Below are positions 1 through 10,654 of a stretch of DNA of 64,000 bases, one piece after another. Source of the DNA: Eutreptiella sp. 'Long Island Sound 2002' (taxonomy: Eukaryota > Euglenozoa > Euglenophyceae > Eutreptiales > Eutreptiaceae); the NCBI GenBank assembly GCA_964036045.1, contig OZ038382.1:8690853-8754852 (forward strand). The letters are read 5' to 3'. Position 1 is the stretch's first letter. Each line of letters opens with the position of its first letter. Made by a program: the position numbers and the translations under genes. Below the pieces are notes generated by a model that saw only the letters and a program-made list of their open reading frames with translations, searched no databases and was not told where the DNA came from.

Positions 1-674
1 CAGACGGACTTCCACAGCTGGGACGAGATGCCCATCGAGGTCAAGGACTGGCGATCGTTGCGCAGGGCGCGGGAACTGGCCACGGGATCCAGCACCGCCG
101 GGGAGGGCACGCCGCGCCTTGACCAGACTCGTGACGCCGACCCTGTCCCAGACCCTGTCTCCAGTCCTGACTCTGACCCTGACCTTGACCCGCAGCAGCA
201 CAGACCTGCACAAAGGCGTACCGCCAAGGGGGCATGGGGCGACCGGGAGCCAGTACTGGTGCTGCATCAGCTGCGCCGGCAGGGGGAAGACGACGGCCCA
301 GACGTGAACGCCGAAGAGGTTGAGGCCTTGCCGGTGCAACACTCGCCGGAGCCGGGACCCGCAGAGAGCACTGAGACTCAAGGAAGATCGGAATTGCAGA
401 AGCAGCAGAAAGGAAGTCCAGCTGGGAGGGGCCGTGTGAGGGCCAACGAAAGAGGGAGCAGTGTGGCACCGAGCAGCGTCGTGGAGAGCAGTGTGGTGTC
501 GGAGGAGTCCTCTGTGCCGGACGTTCTAGCCATCAACCGTGCGATGTATGAAGGGTATGCTGGCGACCACTTTCACTACAATGTTGCCCAGCATCTGCCA
601 GACGCACAACGCGAGTTGCTAACAAAACACAGTGGCGGGCTTGTTGAAACTGGTGCTGTTGGTGATCGCGCTAA
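1..674 (+). CDS. Probable 5' exon of an acidic, low-complexity protein (left edge, 3' end uncertain)
   Basis: The frame is open from base 1 (reading ...SWDEMPIEVKDW...) to a stop at 745-747, so the exon continues beyond the left edge. I do not recognise the family. The product is rich in Asp/Pro (repeated DP and PD dipeptides around 120-200), then Glu/Gln, then Ser/Val, and ends with a more globular-looking stretch (NRAMYEGYAGDHFHYNVAQ). Both GT sites at 615 and 675 would leave phase 2, matching the next exon at 1434, but neither has a strong donor consensus. I infer, without proof, that it is an upstream exon of the C2HC zinc-finger gene, because it lies on the same strand and has a similar low-complexity, GC-rich character. 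It could be an unrelated gene end. Confidence 0.4.
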
Positions 675-759
675 GTCGCCTCCCCCATACTCCCCTGCAC
701 ATCCCCTCCCCCCCATGGGGGCGTATTGCACGCTGTGCGCGCACTGAACACAAAGTCGG

Positions 760-1012
760 ATGTCTCTTAATCCGAAATATGCCGGCCTTATTTGGAAGCC
801 AACCATTGCAGTTGACTACCCAGGGAACATTGTTTGGATTGGCCCACTCATGCCTGGCACTGCGCTGGATGTGACAATTTGGGACAAATATGGTCTACCA
901 AGGAAGTTGGATTTGTTCAAGGATTTTCAGGTAGGGTGTCATGGTGGTGCATATAAAGGCCGCTTGCATTCGCCTGCTCCTTTCATCGGCCGCAAGGTTC
1001 TTGCAAAACGTG
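760..1012 (+). pseudogene. PIF/Harbinger-like transposase fragment (DDE core)
   Basis: The translation contains NPKYAGLIWKPTIAVDYPG, then PGTALDVTIWDKYG, then GGAYKGRLHSPAPFIGRKV. The order (beta strand, PG..xD.tIw, gap, xxxYKG....PF) fits the DDE_Tnp_4 nuclease fold of PIF/Harbinger transposases. In that family the second catalytic residue normally sits in a D-x-x-Y-x-G context; here the first position is Gly (GGAY), so a metal-binding Asp appears to be missing. The reading frame is lost in G-rich sequence after about 1012. There is no helix-turn-helix partner or terminal repeat that I can define. It lies in what I model as the first intron of the zinc-finger gene and is most likely a dead fragment. 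The family call is from remembered motif shape and is moderate at best. Confidence 0.45.
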
Positions 1013-1433
1013 AAAAGGAGTGGGCGGTTTGGGGAGTGGGGGTGGGGTGAAACATGGGGTTGTCTGCAATTGTTGGGGTGTAGTATGGTCTGTATAGGGA
1101 AGAATATTGCTAATTGCCCTGGAATCCCCCAATGTCTCCTTGTAAAATGCGCTCTGTGCGCACGCTGTGTGTGCTGTACGCGCGTTGTGCACAAACGCCC
1201 CTCATAGCCCTCCAAGGTAGGAGGGAGGGCGACTTTGTGCTGTATATGTGTTCCCCATCATGCAGCCTCTCGACACAGCACGGTGAACCCAGCACCAGGG
1301 GACCAATGCGGGAAAGGTTCTACCCCGAAGTTCACAAATGGGCACACGTCTTGTCAATAATTCACACAACCAAGAAGGGCACACTCTGTGCTTTGAAGGA
1401 GGGTATGCGTTGCTGCTGCCCCCCTGTCCCCAG

Positions 1434-1613
1434 GTACACCGTCGAAGCCCTCATGAAGATGGCACGGCGCGGACTCTTGGAGTCCAATGTACTTCAGGAA
1501 GTGCTGAAGTCACGTGATGGCGCGCTGCCCAAGGCACTCACCCACAAGCACAAGAGCACCCCCCCAGGCAACAAGAGAAGCAGCGCGAGTGAAGGCGAGA
1601 CGAAATGTGACAG
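1434..1613 (+). CDS. Internal exon, helical segment of the zinc-finger gene
   Basis: A pyrimidine-rich tract ending in CCCCAG precedes 1434, and a CAG|GT donor follows 1613. The exon is open in one frame and reads YTVEALMKMARRGLLESNV near its start, then a basic Lys/Ser-rich tail. It enters in phase 2 and leaves in phase 2. The exon at 6906 starts with the third base of a codon, so the two join as CD-R-YRSDD without disturbing the frame. The N-terminal half looks like an amphipathic helix and the tail is disordered. No family is recognised. The intron that would follow (1614-6905) is long but uses ordinary GT-AG borders. Confidence 0.55.
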
Positions 1614-1854
1614 GTCCGGCCTGCCCTGTGGCTCTTATCCCTCCTCTTTCCTGGTCGGGGTGGTTTGGGTCTTCCGTGAATCCGTTTCGTGAGCCCCATT
1701 CCGTGGTCAGGGTTTCCGAAATGTGTAGGTTTGTGCATATTTGCCTGGATTCATGTTCGTGTGTGCCATGCGGTTTGCTTTTCCCTCCGCCTATTTGTGT
1801 GTCCCGCTTGTCCACCACCGGCCAATGCACAGGAATTCGTAACTGTGCGTAACT

Positions 1855-1985
1855 ATACTTTTGATTCACCTATCATCAAGGCAGTGATGGTAGAGGCCTG
1901 TCTGTGCCACGTTGCCTCAGCTGTCATATTGCACAATGTCCAACCAGACCCAGGTGGTGCAGACGTGACAGTCCTCAGCTGTTCC
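1855..1985 (+). pseudogene. Possible C-terminal scrap of a Harbinger-like transposase
   Basis: The translation reads IIKAVMVEACLCHVASAVILHN. The pattern of a hydrophobic helix ending in ILHN resembles the segment that follows the last catalytic residue in Harbinger transposases (V-LHN). It lies about 850 bases downstream of the DDE-like fragment on the same strand, so both may derive from one decayed element. The stretch is short and could be coincidental. Confidence 0.22.
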
Positions 1986-2510
1986 AGGCGCGGGTGTCCT
2001 CGGTGGCCCTGGGTGCCGCAAGGGATTAATATTGGTTCGATGGTGCCTGGAGATCGCCTCGGTATTCTACTGTTACCTCCACCTCTCCTCCAAGTCACCC
2101 ATTTGCCTCATGGAATCGGACCATTCCGCACTCCCGAATCAATGTCCGGTGGGGCTGAGTTCAGGCCTTGAGCCCCCGTTCCAGCCATGCCCCGAATGTG
2201 CCCCTTTCGAAACCCTTGTCGCACTATCTCCGTCGCCCCGTTTATTTCCTGAACACAGCACAATGTTGACAGTCCCCATCCGCTTCACAGGTCCAAGTCC
2301 GGCCGGTTGGTGTCCCGTCAGAATCAGACGTCGTTCCGCTACAAGCCAGTTCCCACCCCCTCACAGTCTTCCCAGTCCCTTGCCACCTCTGAGTTCCAGG
2401 GCAGCACTTCCTCGCGCTCCTTCGTGCCCATTGACTCAGAGTGCAGCAGTGTCGGAAGTCGCCGGGGCCACCGGTCCAAGAGCTACAAATGCCGGTCATG
2501 CGGCCGCGGG

Positions 2511-2608
2511 TTCCCTCCCTCCCTCCGTCCCTCCCTCCCTCCGTCCCTCCCTCCCTCCCTCCCTCCCTCCCTCCCTCCCTCCCTTCCTCCCTCCCTCTCC
2601 CTCCCCAC
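2511..2608 (+). repeat. (CCCT)n microsatellite
   Basis: About 100 bases of CCCT/CCGT units with few interruptions. The open frames across it (Pro-Pro-Ser-Leu repeats) are by-products of the repeat. Confidence 0.9.
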
Positions 2609-3689
2609 CTTCCTCTTGTGACACGATAGTGATGTACACTTCCCGATGACCACGGCAGCAGTAGCGATGCCAGAGCACTCACTTGAACACAACGGGCCCT
2701 CATATTTTTGAGTATGGCGGCCACGACGCAAAGAGGATTGACACGCTTGGGTCTCGCTTCGGTGGGTCAACCTAACGTGGCAGCAGCAAGACCCGGGAGC
2801 TGCCTCTGAGGCCATCCCCCAAGCACAGAAAACGATTGTATTACAGCCATCAACACGCCCCCAGCGTTGCATTGAGATATGATCGAGTTGGTGGAACATA
2901 GGTCGTTGACGGAGAATCAGGTTTCCTTTTTTTTTCTCAGAATTGGCGAAGGAGAGGCCAGAAAGCGCGAGCATAGTTGGTTCGCTTCGATGAATGATTT
3001 ATCCTGCGATCGATACAATGGGGAAAACGCTAAGTAAGTCTTTGCACTTAGTCTATGAAGAGTGACGACCTGTGAGCGATGGTGGTGGTGACCGCCAGCG
3101 CAGCCAGAGCCGTGGTTGGTTGGGAGTAGAACCCAACTCATGGATTCTCATACAGGCGTTGGTGGAGGATCCAAAAGCGTACAGGAAATGTGAGGTTGGG
3201 CGGGTGGGGTGTCAATCAAGGGGTTGCGCAGCAGGATCCAATTGGAACAGGTGACGCAGGACTGTGAGAAAGGTTTTGACGCCTTGCATGGGCACTGCAG
3301 GGTGAACTTGCTTTCATGGTTTGATTGTTTCATGTTCAAAAACCATGTGTACATTGATGTGTTGGCAGCAGCACATTCTGCAGAGACTGCATGCAAAGTG
3401 CGGAAAGGAATTCCAGCACTCTACTATGGCCTCTGATCCACCACCCTCGAACCCAAATCAATGGGACAACGGGGTATCTCCCCATGAGTTTCATCAGTGA
3501 TTTTTCTCAAATTCCCATTGAGCAAACACAGCAATTGTGGCCAATTTGACAGGCCCATGAAAATCAACTCGAAGAGAGATTGTTAGATCAAGCGCATATA
3601 TCCCCCCTTTTGGGGGGTCATTCGCGTACCATACCCTAAAGCATGATATTGGATGTCTAACCCCTTGCAAAATCATCATTTTGGGAGAC

Positions 3690-4255
3690 AAAATTATCCC
3701 CAAGGGGGGCAGCCTGTTCGAATTCCAGAGCCCCCCCCCCCCCCCTCCAGACCCCCCAAAGTTTTCGAACCCGTCTTTGTCCAATTTGAGATTTTGGGGG
3801 AAAGTGTCGTCGCAAATTTTTTTTTGCCCTCCTGAGGGGGTATTTTTTTTTACCCTATCTGTCTATACTCAAAATACTCAGAATTTTGTGGAGAATTGAA
3901 AAATGGGTGAAAAACACAGAAACAAAAATTGACCCCTGACCTGACCTCCGGGTCGGACCTTGGCTGATGGGAGCCTGAGCTAATGGGCAAATTTTTTTCT
4001 GAAGATTCTTTTACCCCAGTTGTGTATTTTTTTCTGAAGATTCTTTTACCCCAGTTGTGTATGTTCAAAATGATCAGCGCGTCATGGGGATCATTTTGAG
4101 ATATGTATTTTGGGGTACCCACCGACCCCCCCTGGGGACCCCGGCGACTGACCGGCCGACCCACCAACCCCCCCCGCCCCTCCAGACCCCCAAAAGTTTT
4201 CGCACCCAGTTGGGGTTCTAGAATTTGAACAGGCTGACCCCCTTGATTATCCCCC
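3690..4255. repeat. Imperfect inverted repeat with poly-C runs
   Basis: The segment near 3693-3735 (attatccccaaggggg..cagcctgttcgaattc) reappears in reverse complement near 4205-4250. A second motif (ctccagacccccaaa..ttttcg) occurs in direct orientation at about 3746 and 4179. The arms are separated by roughly 450 bases and flanked by runs of C at 3731-3745 and 4267-4280. This looks like a decayed foldback or a mosaic of a dispersed repeat. Confidence 0.55.
3986..4062 (+). repeat. 37-base tandem duplication
   Basis: The motif ttctgaagattcttttaccc followed by cagttgtgtat occurs twice back to back with essentially no divergence, so the duplication is recent. Confidence 0.8.
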
Positions 4256-4368
4256 AATGAATTTTTTGATTTTGCCCCCCCCCCCCCCCGTGCCTAGGTA
4301 CCATTTTTCTTGGGCCGGGGGGCGCCACTGTGTGTAGATTTGGACCCAGGTCCCATTCCACTTTTTTC

Positions 4369-4597
4369 CTTCTATGTGAACCCCCTAACCAATGACAGGA
4401 CTCCCAGGTGCTATCTCCGAGTTTCCAAGATCCGCCCCCCTATGGGGCCCCACTGGTGAGGATTTAGCCGTTTTCAGGCTGAAATGGGTTGGCTTAAAAA
4501 TCCTCACCGATGGGGCCCCATCAGGGGGTCGATCTTGCAAAATCAGAGATACCCTTGGGGACTCCCGACATTGGTTGGGGAGTCCGTATCGAAGAAA
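4369..4597. repeat. Foldback: two arms of about 95 bases around a 32-base loop
   Basis: The left arm (about 4369-4464) and right arm (about 4497-4597) are imperfect reverse complements. They share ggggcccca next to the loop, gtgaggattt at the tip, and aaccaatg about 70 bases out. Related sequence is seen again near 14960-15060, so this is probably a dispersed hairpin-forming repeat. Confidence 0.65.
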
Positions 4598-5482
4598 AAC
4601 GTGGAGTGTTCAGGGGTGCCCAAGGGATATAGAATAATGCGGGCGGAGTGGGGTGGAGGTTCAGTTGGCCCTCCAGCTACCGTCTGTGATCCTATCACCG
4701 CCGTCGCTCAACCCTTCCCTGTCGGTTCCCCAGGCTCAGTGGTGTGCAAGCAGGCATGGCAGGGAAACCCAAAGAAAAGCGATGCATTTCATGCCTGATG
4801 CACACCGAGCTCAGCATCAGCATAAGGGTTCCCTCCATTAGATCTCAGCTAAGTGGAGATTTTTATTGATTTTGATGCACCCCCCCTCCACCCGGCCCCA
4901 AGGCAAGGCCAGTGTGGTACTCTTGGAAAGGGTGCAGAGAACAGTGGCGCTGGTGGATGATGAGCACAAACCGATCAAAGGGAAAGGGTTTCTAGCTGTG
5001 GAAACAAGCGGCAATCGCGAGGAGTGGGACAAATATTTAATTTTCACCCACAAATTCACAGCCCCCTGTAGGCACAGTGCTTTACGCCCGCATAGTGTCC
5101 ACAGCAAGAAGGTGTGGGGATGGGACACTGGTCACATCAATCCACTCCACAGTCACATCAATGCAATCCCCCCACAACAATCCGATCGGTAGACCCCCCA
5201 ACACCACCATCGGCCGTCCACAGATGAATAGAGGGCTTTTTCCACAAACATGATCAAGTGTGGCACATCGGGAGTATCAAGCAGATGACTTCCCTGCCCT
5301 TATGGATTACAACCCCCAACCAACCAACCAACCAATCCCACTGGCAACCCAGGACCAGGGGGTCACTGCATGCCCGCGTGGTGTCCGCAGCAAGCGGATG
5401 TGGGGAGGGGATCCTGGCCACATGGATCCAATCCGCCCACACTAAATGAATTGGTGGAGCCCCACCACCACCACCATACTTT

Positions 5483-5483
<1 letters not shown>

Positions 5484-5559
<76 letters not shown>
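5484..5559 (+). repeat. (CA)n microsatellite, about 76 bases
   Basis: An almost pure (AC) dinucleotide run. No LINE sequence like that in the 42-64 kb array is seen on either side. Confidence 0.95.
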
Positions 5560-5561
<2 letters not shown>

Positions 5562-5695
5562 TTGAAACCTTTGTGATGAACCCCCCCTCCCCCGTCTCAG
5601 TCGAAAACCGATATATGTGCGGGAAAGAGTGCCCAGGCTTCCGCTAAACCCATTTTTCTCACCTAAAGGAAAATTGTGAAAACTTCTTCGTTCCA

Positions 5696-5970
5696 TTTGT
5701 TTTTTTGGTCCCCCCCTCCGTTTCTGTTTTTTTTTTTTGTAATGGGAACACTGTGCATTTTGGTCTCCGTGTTGGTGTGGGCTCTGCCTTCCTTGGTTGA
5801 GTGGGGGAGCCCCTGATTGAAACCTGGGTTGCAGATATATGATTGCAAACTTGATTTATGCCCCTGCTGCGCACTGCCCACAAACAGGTATCGTTCAGGT
5901 ATCGCTCAGATGATTGCTTGAAGGTCCACCGCAAGTCTTGCTTGTGGTACAAGCATGGCCGGCGCAAGTA
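5696..5970 (+). pseudogene. Duplicated intron end plus first part of the Arg/Asp-rich exon (outer copy)
   Basis: This segment repeats 6714-6979 about 1,009 bases upstream with roughly nine in ten bases matching by eye. It includes the last 180 or so bases of the intron, the CAG acceptor, and the first 25 or so codons of the Arg/Asp-rich exon. In this copy an 11-base piece at the acceptor (gtatcgttcag/gtatcgctcag) is itself doubled, and the similarity stops at a TAG soon after GRRK, so splicing into it would end the protein. It is best read as a partial tandem duplication that left a decoy splice acceptor. Confidence 0.75.
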
Positions 5971-6713
5971 GGGTGCCTCACGCGTGGTGCGGGAGCGCAA
6001 TGCGCTAAGGCCCAGTTGGCGTAGAACGGCAGCTCCATGGAATGTTGCCCAACAGTGGTCATAGGGGCTGTAGCATCACGACTGGGTCGCCAATTGTTGT
6101 GTTTGGGTGGAATTAACAATGTTGGGGTCTAAGAGTGGGCAGCAGGGCACCTTGTGCATTCGAATATATGGGTGTGACTATGTTTTGCCTCCTTTGCCTC
6201 CTTTACTTTCCACGGTACACATGGCATGCATGGAATGCTGACCTTTTGGCGCCGGGCAGTATTGTCTTTTACCTGAGAGGCACCATAGGGGAGCATGTGC
6301 CTACCACGGTTGTGGGCCTCTCATCCTTCCCGGAGTGTGTCGCCATCAGCGATGAGTGCTGAGGCCATACACAGCTTTACCATGATTGCCCTGTGAAGCG
6401 TCTCACCTTCCCCATTGTCCGCTCCGCACGGAGTCTCCCGCTTCCGAACGCTGTGTGTCCCCACCACCTGCCGCCCTTTGTCTGCCCACAGAATGGCCAC
6501 AGAAGTGGGTGTGGCCGGCTGCAACCATCAATTGCCTAGGGATGAGATTCTTGGAGTGTAGTGGACCATTGATGCATGCTAACCGCTTAGGCCGCCGCGT
6601 CCCTGCCTGAAAAGGTTGTGCAGTACACCGGTAAGTGACACATCTACCTCAGCGTGCGGTGCGTGCAGTGTGTGCGTGTGCGTGCGCGGAACGCTGAGGC
6701 ACCCTCATTGGCT
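5971..6713 (+). other. Spacer between the two copies of the exon-edge duplication
   Basis: About 740 bases of ordinary intron-like sequence. No motif, RNA gene or convincing exon is seen. Confidence 0.4.
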
Positions 6714-6905
6714 TTTTTTAGTAGTCCCCTCCACTTCTGGGAGTTTTTTTTTTTTGGTAATCGGAATACTGTGCATTTTGGTCTCCATGTTGGTGTGGGC
6801 TCTGCCTTCCTCGGTTGAGTGGGGGTGCCCCTGATTGAAGCCTGGGTTGCAGATTTATGGTTGCAAACTTGATTTATGCCCCTGCTGCGCACTGCCCACA
6901 AACAG

Positions 6906-7569
6906 GTATCGTTCAGATGATTGCTCGAAGGCCCATCGCAAGTCTCGCTCGTGGTACAAGCATGGTCGGCGCAAGCATGCCTACCACCGTTCCTCCCACC
7001 ACCGCCGCCACCACCGCTCCAGCCGCCACCACCACAGTACACGTGCGAATCGGAGGCACAAGAAGAAGTACGAAGAGGACCATGATACGGACCTCGATGC
7101 TGACGCTGATGCGGATGGCGATCCGGACCGCGACCGAGACTGTGATGTCAGTAGAGAGCATGATCGAGACCAGGATCGGAAGCGAGATCGCAACCGGGCC
7201 CGAGAAAAGGACAAAGGTCGAGAGCGGGCCCGGGAGAGGGATCGGCACCGGGACCGGGACCGGGACCCAGACATCGACCGAGGCAGACTCCAAGACCAAG
7301 ACCGTGAATGGGACCGAGACGATGATGACCAGGGCAGTAGCTCCAGCAGCCGCAGGATCAGTGACACGTGGTTTGAGCAGCGTCTGGAGGAGCTCGGAAG
7401 GATCAAGCAGAAGCTCGAAGCACCGCCTGGGGTGTCTCATCAGCCTCTGGTCCCTGATCAGCGCAGTGCAGCGCCTGTACAGAGCCAGCGGGCGGCCAGC
7501 GAAACGTCCGTCATCATGCCAGCGACGATGCTGAAGGACTCGTTGCAGGCAGCGCTCCCGGAGCTGCAG
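6906..7569 (+). CDS. Exon: His/Arg-rich then Arg/Asp-dipeptide domain
   Basis: The acceptor is ..CCACAAACAG|G at 6905/6906 and the donor is CTGCAG|GTGTGT at 7569/7570. The exon encodes a His/Arg-rich block, an acidic Asp/Ala block, about 90 residues dominated by RD, RE and DRD dipeptides, a run of Ser, and then a helical segment (WFEQRLEELGRIKQKLE) and a tail ending LQAALPELQ. Alternating-charge RD/RE tracts are common in nuclear and RNA-processing proteins, so a nuclear role is possible, but nothing proves it. The exon ends in phase 0 and the next begins in phase 0. Third codon positions are strongly G/C, unlike the flanking intron. Without splicing the frame would stop at 7621. Confidence 0.65.
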
Positions 7570-8442
7570 GTGTGTGTTGCAGGCCACGGCACAAGACAAC
7601 TGGCCCTGGGCACCAAAGAGTAGCCGGGATTCCACACAGAAGCGATTCCGGAGATGGTTTTCATTCAATGACTTTTCAATGACTCGACCACTGGAATCTC
7701 GGTTCAGGCAATCCAAGCGCCCCCGCGGAGGGCACTCTGGGCCCAGGATAATACCCCTTGGCTGAGACGTTTGGGCCACCTCTTTCACGACATGGGGACC
7801 CCAAGACGGCAGCGCTTACGGATCCCCCTTCCCCCTCTCCCCCCTCCCCATTTCCATCTGGATTTGACAAGAGCGCTCACGTCATGCAACATCCCATTGG
7901 AAAAGTGGGGTCATTAGGAGATGAAGGATTTTGTCCACAAGTATTTGTCCGATTCCCCGTTGGTACATCCAAACAAGTACCGTGGTGCATGGCTGCTATG
8001 ACTTGGCCATTACGTATTTGAATAAGAAAAATGACTTGGAGGATAAAGAGTGAGAACATGCCTATTGACGAACTGGATTTTTCAGTCCAGCCTTTGCATG
8101 TTCTGTAGGAGGGATTGTTGTGGCTTGGCTGCATGTGATCAGGTCACCCTCTCTAGACCAACAGTGTTGCAGCAAACCGCAGCATGCTGCAGCGGCAAGA
8201 ATTGGTCCTTCAGACAGTTGGTCCGTGGTCCGGGTCACGCCCGGGCCATCCCAGGTCTTGAAGGGGGTCTGGTCAATAGAGCACCCTTTTGGGGTGGGGG
8301 TAGGGGGCAGTCCGGCCAGGGGGCTCTATGGGCTCCGTCCTTCCACAAGTGAAAAGCCGGGAGTCCTTCAGATGCCTATCATCATGCAGCAGAGATGGCG
8401 CTCTGTAGCTGCACGTGTTGCGAGCCAAACCTCAAATCTCAG
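7570..8442 (+). other. Intron of 873 bases
   Basis: It starts GTGTGTG and ends AAATCTCAG. It has lower GC than the exons on either side. Nothing else is recognised in it. Confidence 0.55.
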
Positions 8443-9190
8443 GCACTAGTGGAGCTGGTGGACATGATCCGCAACCCGCACTGGGGCGGTGGGCGGCAGA
8501 GCCCGTCCCCGACCGCCAGCATGGCCGCCCACACCGCGGACCCCCAGGCGGGCCCGGCGTCCAACTGCCCCTCGGTCGCAGACTACTCCACGAGGGCCTC
8601 CTCCTTCACGGCATACGACTGGCAAAACCACATGCGCCCCGCCGCCGGCTACCAGCACCCGCCCGCTGGGTACCCGCCCCACCCCGCAACCCCCAGCGGG
8701 GGCCGCAGCCCGAAGGCCTCGCACCGAAGCACTGATCCGACCCCCACCACCCCCGGCCTGGGCCCCGCGGCTCCCATGTCGGCGCCCCCGAGCCCGGCCC
8801 CTTCGTACCTGCGGCCGGTGCATCCCTCTCAGTTCCACCCCCCGGACCTCATCCAGGCCCCGTACCTGCCCCTAGCGGCGGTGCCGTACCCGCACGCCGC
8901 GTACCTGATGGACCGCCCCGCGTACCTTCCCGGGCCCGGGCAGCTAGTTCCCCCGCCCCAGGCCATGCAGCTGCCTCAGACCGTGCCTCCCCCCGACCAC
9001 GTCGTGCCCCCACTGCCCCCACTGCCGGTGTTGGGGGAGGCCTCGCCCCCGCCAGACACAGCGATGCCTTCGTCGAGCAAAGACGCCGGCCTGGAGCGCA
9101 CGGAGCTCACCCCCCGGCCCCGGCCCCCCGACACGGTGCCCGTACGGAGCACGCAGCGGGAGAAGGACGAGGACTCAGACTCAGACTCAG
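8443..9190 (+). CDS. Exon: proline-rich domain
   Basis: The acceptor is AATCTCAG|G and the donor is GACTCAG|GTACAT. It encodes about 249 residues starting ALVELVDMIRNPHW, followed by a long Pro/Ala/Tyr-rich region (HPPAGYPPHP-like motifs, YLPLAAVPYPHAAYL) and an acidic C-terminus EDSDSDS. The preceding exon ends with a helix-like LQAALPELQ, so the junction creates one continuous leucine-rich helical segment. The exon ends one base into a codon (phase 1). The next acceptor at 10655 begins at codon position 2, so the frame is kept. Proline- and tyrosine-rich disorder suggests a scaffold or SH3/WW-type ligand region; this is inference only. GC at third positions is very high. Confidence 0.65.
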
Positions 9191-10654
9191 GTACATCCAA
9201 ATTCTCTGAGTAGAAGCAGGAACATTCTTGACAGTGTGACGGGGTTGCAGAGGGCCCTCTGCAAGCCCCTGTGGCCTGGTCAACCACTGCAAGCCTCGCC
9301 ATGGCATGCCCCACCGTGCCCAGCCCTTTGCAACCCTGGTCGAGCCCAACACCGATTTGGCCCACTTTTTTTGTGCAAATCCCAAGCTGAACACAACACC
9401 GCTTTGGCCCTGTCCAGAACGAGGCCACTGCATGATTGGGGTTTTGCCCCGAAGTCTGGATTTGGGAATGGCACATGCGAATGCTGAAGGTGCATAGAGT
9501 CCAGTAGGGCCCGAAGCCGTGGACAGTGTCATGCCCGCTCGGTGGCTGCTTGTTGCTTGCTTGCTCCAGATCTATGGGGAGAGGGGTGGGCAGTATCAGA
9601 ATGGCCGTATACCGTAAGAGGAGGGGGGGTACCCCCTCCCCCAAACCAAAGGGACCATCGTCGGAAAAAATTTACCATTGGAAAAATCTTGTCGGGCCAT
9701 TTTTGCTACACAGACTTTTGGGTCCCAGACCCCCCCCTTCTCCGCCTTCTAATAATTCCCTGGGTCTGGGGGTATTATTCCCTGCGCTGCAGCCCTCCCC
9801 GCCAGGCCATTGCTCAGTGGGTGGGTCAGGCGCCAGAAAAAGGTTTGTGCACCTAAAATCGCCCTCCAACTTCGGGCCTCTTTAATAAATTTCATTTTCC
9901 CCCTCAGGAAATTTTTTCTGATGTGGGTGGGTGAGTCGGTCGGCGGCGGCTGGCCCCGAATGACCCCCCCCCCCTCCCCCGGGGTCCGCAGGCCAACGGC
10001 GAGGGCAGTTGCCCTCCTCTGTGTGGACCCGACACTGAGCAGTGAAACAGAGAAAGTCCGGGGGCTCCGTTGGCACAACCTCCCAAGGAAAAGGAAGGGG
10101 GTGCAGGGGGGTGAGGATAGGCCAGGAAGGGGGAGGGAGGGCACAAGGTGGTGAGAGGCCGATGGGCGCCGCCGCCTATGGAGCGAAAGGGTTCAAGGAA
10201 AGGGCAGGGGTAAGTGGCGAGAGGCCAGCAGTGCCGTCATACAGGATGCTGCGTGGCTGTGCAGCCGGGGCACCCGCTAGGCGTTGGGCTGCACTACGCG
10301 GCGTTGCGCACTGCATGGTCGTCAGGTGCCCTCGACCACGATCCACGGCCGGAGGCAACGCGCGCTGGCTGCCCTGAGCTTTGGGGCCCTTGGTTGTTGG
10401 CGCGAGGTGCATCGCCGCTTAGGCGCTGCCAGCTGCAGACAGCAACACAACTAGGCGTCATGCCAACCCCCCCCCTCCCCCCCGGGGTCCGTAAGCAATG
10501 CTCTGCTCCCAGCCACCTCCTACCATCTCCGCCACCACCGTCCCTCTCGATATCAATTTCCTCTGTCAAGCGCTGGCGCTGTTGCAACCTTCGTTCAGCC
10601 TTTTCCTTCTTGTCACCCGCGCAACGCCACGCCTCTATATTCCATTCTGCACAG
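9191..10654 (+). other. Intron of 1,464 bases
   Basis: It starts GTACATCC and ends CATTCTGCACAG. It holds G- and C-runs (for example near 9627 and 9967) but no exon-like frame with matching borders. Confidence 0.5.

Larger units (their letters stand above)
1614..6905 (+). other. Modelled intron, repeat-rich
   Basis: This 5.3 kb stretch has no gene I can support. It holds a possible transposase scrap (1855-1985), a (CCCT)n tract (2511-2608), inverted repeats (3690-4255), a 37-base tandem duplication (3986-4062), a foldback (4369-4597), a (CA)n tract (5484-5559), and the outer copy of the duplicated exon edge (5696-5970). Short open frames such as 3209-3436 and 4866-5192 were examined. They show no recognised motif and no convincing splice borders. 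Confidence 0.5.

Noticed and set aside
2032-2724. Pro/Ser/Leu- and Gly/Arg-rich frames near the (CCCT)n tract
   Set aside because: Created by the tetranucleotide repeat.
6913-7788. 291-codon minus-strand frame opposite the Arg/Asp-rich exon
   Set aside because: A by-product of the repetitive RD codons; the + strand has matching splice borders and phases.
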